Shown piece after piece: positions 15,121 to 23,403 of a stretch of DNA of 56,769 nucleotides. The notes under the pieces are model-generated. The model was not told the DNA's origin. It ran no database searches and saw only the letters and a list, made by a program, of their open reading frames with translations. Position 1 is the first letter of the stretch; the number at the start of each line of letters is the position of its first letter. Made by a program: the position numbers and the translations under genes. This DNA comes from a virus: IMG/VR virus record IMGVR_UViG_3300045973_000630, positions 1-56,769 of that record. One strand, 5' to 3'.

Positions 15121-17097
15121 ATGTATTTTTATAGATTAGTAAAAGCTGAATGGGGCAAATTAACTATAGCAAATAATAAAGCAAACCCTAAGTTTGTTCG
15201 GGAGATTGTAGGACCAGATACCTATGAAGGTACTGATTTTACTCCCGAATTTTTAACTGAAAAGAATCAAGAAGGTTATAATATATACTTCTTTCCAAAT
15301 CATCCTAGTAGAGATGTGTACGCAGAAGGAACTCGAAGTTTATCAGGTAAGCATATTGATACCTTTGAGTTTATATTTATTGATATGGATCTTAAGGACG
15401 AAGTTTATAAAACAAAAGACGAGTTTCTTTCGAAACTTTCAGAATTTCCACTGAAACCAACAATGGTAGTAGACTCAGGGAACGGAATTCATGCATATTG
15501 GAAAATTTCAGATCTAAGTCGAGATCTTTATGTCATATCACAATTGGCACTAATTAATCATTTTAAAACAGATGAATCGGTATTTACAGTTTTACAACTT
15601 ATGAGATGTCCCGGATTTTTAAACACTAAAAAAGAAGATACCCCAATTTTAGCTTCAGTTTTAGAAGATTATTCATCAAATTCAGAATATTTAAACTCAG
15701 AAATACCCGAAGTTATCTATGGAAACTTAAGTGAAGCACAAATTACCAGGGGCCAAAAGCACTTAGATCGCCTAGATGGAAAATTAGTAGTCGAAATCTC
15801 CGAACATGTGAATATAGATGAAATCCCAGAAAAGTTCTTCGATTTCATTAATGAACCAGCGAATAAGTTAGCCGGAGATTTATTTAGACATCCAAAAGAG
15901 ACCCAAGGCGATAGATCCGCAGCGGATATGAAGCTGGCGAATATATTATTCAAGAATGGATTTAATAAGAAAGAAGCAGTAGCGATTATTTCGAATAGTG
16001 AGAAGGCATTAAGTCACCCAGACAGAAAGCATTATGCGGAACTTACAATTAGTAAAGTTTATACTGAACGCTTAAATTCAAAGTTTATGACAGTTGGTCA
16101 ACGTAATAGAACTATTGATGAAACTCAAAATTTAGGAGCCTTAGTCGGATCAACTTGGTATTTTGATTCTGAGGTCTTAGGAAACCCTTGGCGCAAACGA
16201 GAAATCACTGGATTAATTGCGGGAAGCGGAGTTGGCAAGTCGAGTTGTGCACTAAAATGGGTTAAAGACGCAATAGAAAATAACCCGGAGAATGACGATA
16301 TTTATGTATTTTTCTCATTAGAAATGTCAGTCGGAGAAATAGTAACTAGATGGAATAACTTAGTTGGTAAAGAATCTAAGTTAGCCGATAGACTGTATGT
16401 CATTGGAAATGAAACTGAAGCGTTTGAACCTAGAAATATTGGGCTGCAAGAGATCTTAGAAGATTGCCAAGAACTTAAGAAACTTACGGGTAAAAACTTA
16501 GGAATGATTATTATTGATCACATCGGAATAGTTTCAAAGCATATAGATACTCGAAAGAAAGTTACATTTGGTATTAACTCAGAAGTTGGGGCCGGATTTG
16601 GGGATATTAAAGTTCTTAGTTTAAATAGTTTATGTAACCAACTCAAACCGTTATGTAAAATGTTAGATACACACGTTGTAGTTCTAACTCAAACTACTAA
16701 AGCAAAGGGTATTGGGGATATGCCAATTGATAAAGATGGCGCGTACGGTATGTCTAACTACGAAAATATTGTAGACAGAATCGTAACTATTTGGCAACCC
16801 TTAAAATTAGTTCAATCACAAACAAAACATAGATTTTTAGCATGGCAATACGTAAAGATCCGCGCAAAACATAAAGATGACAAGATTCAGACTTCTGAAG
16901 CTAAGATTTTAACCTTTGAGTTAGAGACTGGTGACTTAAGAATTCCAACACAAGAAGAGTATACTGAATTTATGAGGCTCTACCCAGTTGCCCAAGAAAT
17001 GAGACTGGCACAACAGAAGCAAACTGGCGGAATTGGATATTCAATCCATACCGGAGTATCTGACTTAGTTAAAGCAAAACTAGGGTTAGTAAAATAA
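15121..17097 (+). CDS. primase-helicase: AEP (prim-pol) domain fused to DnaB/RecA-type helicase
   Basis: 658 residues. The N-terminal archaeo-eukaryotic primase domain shows FIFIDMD (catalytic Asp88, Asp90), GNGIHAYW (His124) and RCPGFLN (Arg162 onward), the three motifs of the family. The C-terminal helicase has Walker A AGSGVGKSS (367-375), FFSLEMS, IIIDHIG (Walker B) and LTQTTKA (sensor). It should unwind the fork as a ring and lay primers, doing the job of T7 gp4 with a different primase fold. A TOPRIM/DnaG-type primase is not visible. Shine-Dalgarno AGGAG. Confidence 0.88.
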   Translation: MYFYRLVKAEWGKLTIANNKANPKFVREIVGPDTYEGTDFTPEFLTEKNQEGYNIYFFPNHPSRDVYAEGTRSLSGKHIDTFEFIFIDMDLKDEVYKTKDEFLSKLSEFPLKPTMVVDSGNGIHAYWKISDLSRDLYVISQLALINHFKTDESVFTVLQLMRCPGFLNTKKEDTPILASVLEDYSSNSEYLNSEIPEVIYGNLSEAQITRGQKHLDRLDGKLVVEISEHVNIDEIPEKFFDFINEPANKLAGDLFRHPKETQGDRSAADMKLANILFKNGFNKKEAVAIISNSEKALSHPDRKHYAELTISKVYTERLNSKFMTVGQRNRTIDETQNLGALVGSTWYFDSEVLGNPWRKREITGLIAGSGVGKSSCALKWVKDAIENNPENDDIYVFFSLEMSVGEIVTRWNNLVGKESKLADRLYVIGNETEAFEPRNIGLQEILEDCQELKKLTGKNLGMIIIDHIGIVSKHIDTRKKVTFGINSEVGAGFGDIKVLSLNSLCNQLKPLCKMLDTHVVVLTQTTKAKGIGDMPIDKDGAYGMSNYENIVDRIVTIWQPLKLVQSQTKHRFLAWQYVKIRAKHKDDKIQTSEAKILTFELETGDLRIPTQEEYTEFMRLYPVAQEMRLAQQKQTGGIGYSIHTGVSDLVKAKLGLVK

Positions 17098-17143
17098 TTG
17101 TATTAAGTTGAGACGCTTAAAAATTAAAGTATACAACTAAATA

Positions 17144-17175
17144 TAGAACCTTTATAATTAAAAACGGAGGTTCTA
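17144..17175 (+). promoter_or_regulatory. perfect 8-bp inverted repeat around TATAAT, covering the polymerase Shine-Dalgarno
   Basis: TAGAACCT (17144-17151) and AGGTTCTA (17168-17175) are perfect inverted repeats ending at the base before the ATG. TATAAT sits in the loop (17153-17158). The Shine-Dalgarno GGAGG (17166-17170) is partly in the right arm. Transcripts from upstream would fold this hairpin; transcripts starting about 17165 would lack the left arm. Confidence 0.6.
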
Positions 17176-19962
17176 ATGACTTGGCCGACTAAATATAATT
17201 TAATAGATTCAGAAGAACTTATATCTAAAACTGATCAATATTTAATGAACGAAGATGGAACTCCCAAATTTCCGGTAATTTCGTTGGACACTGAAACTAA
17301 CGGACTAGCCTTGTATAAGACCTCAATAGTTGGTATATCCTTCTCAGTAGATCAATATCATGGATTCTATCTTCCATTATTAATATGGAAATCTGATCCA
17401 AATTCTAAAAAATTAAGAACAAAAGATGGAATTAAGCGAGAAGTTTTAACAGACGGACAACTATATTGTCCATGGACCGATACTTATTACGATGAATTTG
17501 TAAAACCACAAGATGTAAAGTACCCAGACTGGGTTCCGGCTATTATCGAACGTTGGTTTGGAAAGACTCAGTTATTTGCATGGAATGCGCCATTTGATAT
17601 AAACCATATTTTTATAAACTTTGGAATAGACCTAAAAAACAATTTAGTAGTAGATGGCGGATTATTAACTCATATTCTAAATGAAAATGAATCAGTCGGA
17701 TTAAAAGAGACCGCCAATAGATATGCTGCACAATTAGGATTTAATCAATATGTGCTGGCTACTGCTGAAAAAGAAGAATTAAAAGGTTCAATAATTCGTA
17801 ATGGAGGAACGGGAACTCAAGTATGGCGAGCAGATATAGAACCTCAAATGCATTACGCGGCTCAGGACACTATGTTGACTCATGGGCTTATACCTTTACT
17901 ATTACAAGATTTATATCAAGAACGTGGCGAGGATTATGCACAATTAGAATCTTGGATTTTCGATCAAGAAGTAATGCCCTTATGTAAAGAAGTAATAATT
18001 GATTTGAAACGAAATGGAATTTTCTTAGATGTTCCACATTTTGAAAAGTTAAGAGATCAGAATGCTAAAAAGTTAATAGAACTAGAAGATAACTTTATTT
18101 TAGCAATTACACCTTATTTAAAAGATTTCGAAAAGGGTAAATCTTTAGATGAAGCAATTTCGCACCAAAGACTAGTTAAAAAAATTATAGAGTTAGAAGG
18201 TTTAGAACTTCCACAAGTTTTAGATAAAAAGACTGGAGAGACCAAGGAAAGTTTAGCGAAGGCTGTAGTTAAGAAGACTTATGAAGAAACTCCGCATTGG
18301 ATTTGGGGTTATATCTTAGGTCAAGATGAGATTAAATACTCAGAAGCAAAACTAAATAAAATTAAACAAGAACTATATGAAGAAGTTGAAGGTCGAAGGT
18401 ATCGGTTTAATTTAGGATCCAGTGATCATTTAGTTTGGCTATTCTTTGATAAATTGAAGGAAAATAGACACTTATTTGAAAAAACAGCAGGATCTACCGA
18501 AGAAGAATGGAAACCATCATTAGATGCAGACCAAATCAAAACTCATTTATTACCAAAATATGCGTGGGTTAACTACCTTTTGAAGTATAAAAAGATTCTT
18601 AAGATTCAATCAACATATGTAGAACCAGCATTAGAACTACATATTGACGGATGGATGAGAGTAGATTATAAACAAAATGGAACTACCTCAGGTAGGTTTT
18701 CATGCGCTGGTGGATATAACTTACAGACACTTCCGCGGGTTGAGGATGAACAAGAAGCATTAGAACAATGTAGTAAATGTAATTCTAAGAATATTGAATT
18801 AGATGAGTATATTGAATGTGCCGCAAATGTTATATGTGGAGATTGTGGACATATCGAGCATGATATTACTAGACCTTCAGCAATTAAAAAGGGGTTCATA
18901 GCACCCCCGGGATATAAGATAGTAAATGCAGATTATGCAAGTCTTGAACCGCGGATTTTCGCTTATATTAGTGAGGAACCAGATATTAAGAAAGTTTATA
19001 GTGACGGACTCGATCTATACTCAAAAGTGTATTGTGATATGTTTGATAAAGCGGGTCAATATTCAGCAGATCCTAACGCAAAAAACTTCCTTAAAAAGGT
19101 TTACCCAAAGGGAAGAAAGCTAATAAAAGCAACAGTTTTGGGAATTCCGTATGGCGCAGGTAACGCCCAGGTCGCAACTATGACTGGACATACAATAAAG
19201 TCTACAAAACCAAATAAACATGGCATTTATGAAGAACGTCCAGATGTTGCAAAAGGAAAAGAACTTAGAGATTTATATCTAGCAACTTATCCTAGACTTT
19301 CTTATTATATGGAACGAATGGAGCGGCAAGCGGTAGAACTTGGATATGTACAATGTAAGTATGGAAGACGCCGGCATTTTGAATGGGCTAAACTAATTGG
19401 TGACTTTTTAGAGCAACTTCCTACTAAGAATGATTTTCATTATGATCAAATGTCTAAAGTAAATTCATTGGTTCAAGTAAGTAGTACTAAGTTACAAGGA
19501 ACTAGCGTTGATATTAAAGATATAAATTCAGGAAATATTATATGGTTGTTAACTGAAAAGAATCTGGAAGAGCTATGTAAAGTTTTAAATATTAATTTTT
19601 CAGTCGATAAATTCGGAAAAGATGGATGCAAGCAAAAAGGGGGTTGGTCATACATTAAGTCACTTTTAAAAGGTGATCTTAACAATGCTAAAAACTTCCC
19701 AATTCAAGGGTTAGCAGGATCTGTAACTAACATGGGTATGCTCGTAACTGCTAGGCTTTTTAAAGAACATAATATTGACGGTTGGATTTTTACCACAGTT
19801 CATGATGAGATTGGCTGTTATGTTCGAGAAGATCAGGCAGAATTGGGGCGAGAGTTGCTTCAAAATGGTATGGAAAATAATATTTTTACACTTCCACTAG
19901 CAAACGATGTTAAAATGATAGCAGAACCTATAATATGTGACAATCTCAGAGACTCTAAATAA
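17176..19962 (+). CDS. family A DNA polymerase with 3'-5' exonuclease and zinc-ribbon insertion
   Basis: 928 residues. The proofreading domain has SLDTET (Asp38, Glu40), WNAPFDINH and YAAQD. The polymerase domain has TSGRFSC, motif A NADYASLEPR (Asp586), motif B RKLIKATVLGIPYG (647-660, with Tyr659) and motif C VHDE (876-878). Between the NLQTLPR segment and motif A is an inserted Cys4 cluster: Cys532-x2-Cys535 and Cys554-x2-Cys557, a likely zinc ribbon that I do not know from E. coli Pol I or T7 polymerase. A second insertion lies between motifs B and C. There is no 5' nuclease domain. It is the replicative polymerase of the phage. Confidence 0.93.
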   Translation: MTWPTKYNLIDSEELISKTDQYLMNEDGTPKFPVISLDTETNGLALYKTSIVGISFSVDQYHGFYLPLLIWKSDPNSKKLRTKDGIKREVLTDGQLYCPWTDTYYDEFVKPQDVKYPDWVPAIIERWFGKTQLFAWNAPFDINHIFINFGIDLKNNLVVDGGLLTHILNENESVGLKETANRYAAQLGFNQYVLATAEKEELKGSIIRNGGTGTQVWRADIEPQMHYAAQDTMLTHGLIPLLLQDLYQERGEDYAQLESWIFDQEVMPLCKEVIIDLKRNGIFLDVPHFEKLRDQNAKKLIELEDNFILAITPYLKDFEKGKSLDEAISHQRLVKKIIELEGLELPQVLDKKTGETKESLAKAVVKKTYEETPHWIWGYILGQDEIKYSEAKLNKIKQELYEEVEGRRYRFNLGSSDHLVWLFFDKLKENRHLFEKTAGSTEEEWKPSLDADQIKTHLLPKYAWVNYLLKYKKILKIQSTYVEPALELHIDGWMRVDYKQNGTTSGRFSCAGGYNLQTLPRVEDEQEALEQCSKCNSKNIELDEYIECAANVICGDCGHIEHDITRPSAIKKGFIAPPGYKIVNADYASLEPRIFAYISEEPDIKKVYSDGLDLYSKVYCDMFDKAGQYSADPNAKNFLKKVYPKGRKLIKATVLGIPYGAGNAQVATMTGHTIKSTKPNKHGIYEERPDVAKGKELRDLYLATYPRLSYYMERMERQAVELGYVQCKYGRRRHFEWAKLIGDFLEQLPTKNDFHYDQMSKVNSLVQVSSTKLQGTSVDIKDINSGNIIWLLTEKNLEELCKVLNINFSVDKFGKDGCKQKGGWSYIKSLLKGDLNNAKNFPIQGLAGSVTNMGMLVTARLFKEHNIDGWIFTTVHDEIGCYVREDQAELGRELLQNGMENNIFTLPLANDVKMIAEPIICDNLRDSK

Positions 19963-19972
19963 AAGGAATCAA

Positions 19973-20617
19973 ATGACTAAACCTAAAATCATAGCATTTT
20001 GCGGAGCTAAAGGTTCTGGCAAATCAACCTCAGCAGAACTTTTAAAAGAAGTTTCAAACTTAGAAATTAAAGAAGTTGCATTTGCAGATCATTTAAAATT
20101 AACATGTTCTAAAGTATTTAATTTAAATATGGATAATTTTATAAATCCTAATTTAAAAGAGCGAGAATTAGATAGTTATATTAATTTAAATAGTGTTAAT
20201 ATTATTGAAGTTTTAACTGAATTTAAAATACTTGATATAGATTACGATCGAATGGTTAGACCGCATATGGGTCAAGTTTTTGATACTCCAAGAAAGTTAC
20301 TTCAATATATTGGAACTAATCTATTACACCTTATTGATCCGCTAATTCATGTAAAATCCGCATTTGATAGTATAGACTCCACTAAATTAAATTTAATTAC
20401 AGATCTTAGATTTCCACAAGAATTTGAAGCACTTAAAGATACTGCATTATTAGTATACGTATCAAATGACCGAGCTGAGTTACTTTCATCATATGATACA
20501 CATGCTTCTGAAAAAGGCTTTTTAAAGTTTAGAGATAATTGTATAAAACTTGATAATAACCAAGATGTTCACGCACTTAGAGAAAAGATTCAACAGTTAG
20601 TTAAGGAGTACTTATGA
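19973..20617 (+). CDS. deoxynucleoside monophosphate kinase (T4 gp1-like)
   Basis: Walker A GAKGSGKST follows the start at once. The ATG at 19973 has AAAGGA before it; an earlier in-frame start at 19937 would overlap the polymerase gene and lacks a Shine-Dalgarno. FADHLKLTCSKVFNL, PRKLLQYIGTNLL and LNLITDLRFPQEFEAL match phage dNMP kinases. T4 gp1 phosphorylates dTMP, dGMP and hydroxymethyl-dCMP, so this enzyme is the natural next step after the dCMP-type methylase at 1120. 214 residues. Confidence 0.87.
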   Translation: MTKPKIIAFCGAKGSGKSTSAELLKEVSNLEIKEVAFADHLKLTCSKVFNLNMDNFINPNLKERELDSYINLNSVNIIEVLTEFKILDIDYDRMVRPHMGQVFDTPRKLLQYIGTNLLHLIDPLIHVKSAFDSIDSTKLNLITDLRFPQEFEALKDTALLVYVSNDRAELLSSYDTHASEKGFLKFRDNCIKLDNNQDVHALREKIQQLVKEYL

Positions 20618-21024
20618 ATAAATATGGAATAGTCGGAATTTTAGTTTTAGTCGTTGCAATAATAAGCGCCGGAGTTACTAGATACTACTTCCCAAAAATT
20701 GAAGTTAAAAATGTAGAAGTTACTAAAGAAGTAGTGCGTAATGATATTAAGACTGTAACTAGAATCGTGGAGCGACCAGACGGCACTAAGGAGTCAGTTA
20801 TAGAAGTAGTAGATAAATCTATTAAGAAGGAAACAATCGCTAAGGAGACGACAATAGCGGCAAAGTCTAAATGGTTAGTTGGCGGAGGTATAGCGTATAG
20901 TATTCCCAATAATAAACCTGAATATGAATTAAGTCTTCAAAAGCGAGTTATAGGACCTTTATTTCTAGGGGGCAAAGTTACTACTGCAAAGACTATAGGG
21001 TTAACTATTGGAATGGAATTTTGA
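20614..21024 (+). CDS. single-pass membrane protein, 136 aa
   Basis: Residues 5-27 (GIVGILVLVVAIISAGVTRYY) form one transmembrane helix or uncleaved signal anchor. A charged Lys/Glu/Val region follows, then a C-terminal part with alternating hydrophobic residues (GPLFLGGKVTTAKTIGLTIGMEF) that looks like outer-membrane beta strands. The ATG overlaps the kinase stop (ATGA). Resembles spanin- or envelope-interacting small proteins in layout only; no function is recognised. Confidence 0.65.
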   Translation: MNKYGIVGILVLVVAIISAGVTRYYFPKIEVKNVEVTKEVVRNDIKTVTRIVERPDGTKESVIEVVDKSIKKETIAKETTIAAKSKWLVGGGIAYSIPNNKPEYELSLQKRVIGPLFLGGKVTTAKTIGLTIGMEF

Positions 21025-21073
21025 GACTCACAATCGGGAATAAACTAGATAAAGTTAGATTTGGAGATAACCA

Positions 21074-21460
21074 ATGTATCATTTTAATGATCTACAAAAT
21101 TTAGTTCAAGAAAATTTAGACTTAATAGAGATTACTAAAAACTCATTTTCAGAGGCCAGAGAACGTGCCGCAAAGTTCTTAGTAGTTCAAGCAATCTTAT
21201 CAAATCATTTAAAAGATTTAGAAGATATTAAAGTAAAAGCTTCAACAATAGAAAAAGCTCAGTTCGCACAATCAGTATTATGTGCAAGTGGTAAAAACAT
21301 TACTGAAAATAAAATGCAGGCCGAAGCAGATCCAGTTTACGCTGCAACTAGGGAGTCTTTAGAATTAGTAGATAGTGAATTAAACTGGACAAAGCGTCAT
21401 TATGAAATATTCGCGCAAGGCCATGTCTTATTTAGGCAGATAGCAAGCGATCAAAAGTAA
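21074..21460 (+). CDS. hypothetical helical protein, 128 aa
   Basis: Mostly alpha-helical by composition, with no Cys-rich or catalytic motif. ATG after TTGGAGA. Starts 50 bases after the membrane protein and ends nine bases before uvsX. A role as a recombination mediator can only be guessed from the neighbouring uvsX gene; I do not recognise UvsY features. Confidence 0.7.
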   Translation: MYHFNDLQNLVQENLDLIEITKNSFSEARERAAKFLVVQAILSNHLKDLEDIKVKASTIEKAQFAQSVLCASGKNITENKMQAEADPVYAATRESLELVDSELNWTKRHYEIFAQGHVLFRQIASDQK

Positions 21461-21468
21461 GGATTAAA

Positions 21469-22380
21469 ATGAGCAAATTTGATTTTTCAAAAACAATAAA
21501 ACGGGTACAAGATTCCTATAAAAAAGATCCAAGAATGTCCAACCAAATTGGAGATGGACTAACTTTAGAAGAAATTTCTCATAATCCAGAAGATTATGTT
21601 GTAATGGCGCCTTGGTGGGAAGAGAAATTTGGGGTAATGGGGTTAAAAACTGGGCATATGGTGCAAGTTGCGGGAAAGTCAGATTCTGGCAAAACATCTA
21701 TTGCATTAGACGCAATGAAGCGAGCTCAAACACAAGGATACGGAATAATTTACGTTGAAACTGAGAGTAAGACTGGCCCAGAAGATTTAATAGCAGGCGG
21801 AATAGATCCCGCAGGTGTGATTTGTATAAATTCCTCGATAACTGAGGAAGCGTTTGAACTAGGTTTAAAAGCTTGGGATTCTTTTTTTACTGATTTTCCA
21901 GATGAAAAATTATTATTTGTATATGACTCATTTGGAAATACTACGTCTATTAGAGATAGCGGGTTATCGATGACTGAAAAAGGAGCGATGGTTGGTGGCG
22001 CCGCTAAAACAAATAGAACCGGGCTTTCAATAATGCGCGCCAAAATGATAAAAGACAAGGTGGCCGTTCTTTTAATAAATCGAACATACGACAATATTGG
22101 TGGAGTTGGTCGGACAAACGCAGGTGGCGGCTCTATTGACTTTTTTTCAATGTTAACTGTACAAACATCCAGAAAGGGCTGGTATGAAAAAACAGTTAAA
22201 GGCGAGAAGATGAGAGCAGGTTGTACGGTAGTGTGGTCCGTGTTCAAAAACCATTACAGTAAACATATCAAGGGCTTAGACGGAAAACCAAGAATGTTTC
22301 CGAAATCTATAGAACTAAAAATTACAGGAGAGGGAATTTCTCCGGTAGATTTAAAAGAAGAAGACGATTCCGAAGATTAA
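21469..22380 (+). CDS. uvsX: RecA/UvsX-like strand-exchange protein
   Basis: 303 residues. Walker A is GKSDSGKTS (69-77), followed by IIYVETES, LLFVYDSFGN (Walker B) and the Gly-rich loop DNIGGVGRTNAGGGSIDF, which fits loop L2 of RecA-fold recombinases. It should coat single-stranded DNA and drive pairing for recombination-dependent replication and repair. It directly precedes the gp47/gp46 nuclease pair and RuvC, forming a recombination cluster. Confidence 0.88.
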   Translation: MSKFDFSKTIKRVQDSYKKDPRMSNQIGDGLTLEEISHNPEDYVVMAPWWEEKFGVMGLKTGHMVQVAGKSDSGKTSIALDAMKRAQTQGYGIIYVETESKTGPEDLIAGGIDPAGVICINSSITEEAFELGLKAWDSFFTDFPDEKLLFVYDSFGNTTSIRDSGLSMTEKGAMVGGAAKTNRTGLSIMRAKMIKDKVAVLLINRTYDNIGGVGRTNAGGGSIDFFSMLTVQTSRKGWYEKTVKGEKMRAGCTVVWSVFKNHYSKHIKGLDGKPRMFPKSIELKITGEGISPVDLKEEDDSED

Positions 22381-22394
22381 ACCTTACAATATAG

Positions 22395-22427
22395 CCTAGG
22401 TTAACTATAATAGTAGTAACCTAGGAG
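22395..22427 (+). promoter_or_regulatory. perfect 9-bp inverted repeat around TATAAT, covering the sbcD-like Shine-Dalgarno
   Basis: CCTAGGTTA (22395-22403) and TAACCTAGG (22417-22425) are perfect inverted repeats. TATAAT lies between them (22406-22411), and the right arm overlaps the Shine-Dalgarno AGGAG (22423-22427) of the gene starting at 22435. Predicted transcription start is near 22418, so a local transcript would lose the left arm. Confidence 0.62.
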
Positions 22428-22434
22428 TATCTAA

Positions 22435-23403
22435 ATGTCTATAAAGTATACTATTATCGGCGACCCACATTGTACACCTAAAAATTTAGACAAAATTGCA
22501 CAGTTATTAGACCAAGCAGAAGACCTCGGTAATACCGTTATTATTCTAGGCGATCTACTAGACACAAAGTCTGTAGTTAGATCTGAATGTCTTAATTTAT
22601 ATTTTGAAAAACTTAGTAAGTCTAAACTCTCGTTTTACATACTAGTGGGAAACCATGATTATCATAATTTACAATGTGAAGATCATTCACTTAAAACTTT
22701 AAAAGCACTCTCAAATGTAATCATTATTGATCAAGTTTTTCAAACAGAATGGGCTACGTTTTTACCGTTTATACAAGATAAATCAAAACTTAAAGAAATA
22801 TTAGAAAGTACTCCCGAAGATCACGTAGTTTTTGGACATTTTGAGGTAACTCAATTTGACTTCGGAAATGGTCACATATGTGAAGACGGACTAACTTTAG
22901 AAGATTTTAGTAGATTCAAACGAGTCATTTCAGGGCATTTCCATAAACATCAAGTTACTGATAATTTCACTTATTTAGGCACACCTTTTAGTCATTCCTT
23001 TGGAGAAGCTAATCAAGTTAAGTATATAGCAGAATATGAAATAATTCAAGATACTTTAAATTTAATCCAAACTACCTTTCCACAACATGTTAGTTTAAAG
23101 TTAGATATATCTACGAAAACTGCAGATACTAAACTTAAAAAGTTCCTTAAAGATAATGTTAATAATATAGTACGCGTTCAATTAGCTGGAACTTCTGAGC
23201 AAATCTCCCAGTTTAAAAAACCAGAAGGTCTTATTAAATGGGAAGAAAAACCAATAAGTACTTTTGATAATTCTATAAGTTTAGATGAAACTTTAGATAA
23301 TAAAAGTCAATTTGCAACTTGGGCTACTCAAATTAAAAAGTTAGATCTGGAAACTATAAAACTTGGACTCTCAATTTTAGAGAATTTGAAAGGTGGAATC
23401 TAA
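22435..23403 (+). CDS. SbcD/Mre11-type nuclease subunit (T4 gp47-like)
   Basis: 322 residues with the metallophosphoesterase motifs in order: GDPHCT, LGDLLDT, VGNHDYHN, FGHFEV and SGHFHKH. These bind two Mn ions for the exo/endonuclease activity. It forms a complex with the SbcC/Rad50-type ATPase encoded next (stop and start overlap as TAATG). The pair resects DNA ends for UvsX and may degrade host DNA. Confidence 0.92.
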   Translation: MSIKYTIIGDPHCTPKNLDKIAQLLDQAEDLGNTVIILGDLLDTKSVVRSECLNLYFEKLSKSKLSFYILVGNHDYHNLQCEDHSLKTLKALSNVIIIDQVFQTEWATFLPFIQDKSKLKEILESTPEDHVVFGHFEVTQFDFGNGHICEDGLTLEDFSRFKRVISGHFHKHQVTDNFTYLGTPFSHSFGEANQVKYIAEYEIIQDTLNLIQTTFPQHVSLKLDISTKTADTKLKKFLKDNVNNIVRVQLAGTSEQISQFKKPEGLIKWEEKPISTFDNSISLDETLDNKSQFATWATQIKKLDLETIKLGLSILENLKGGI

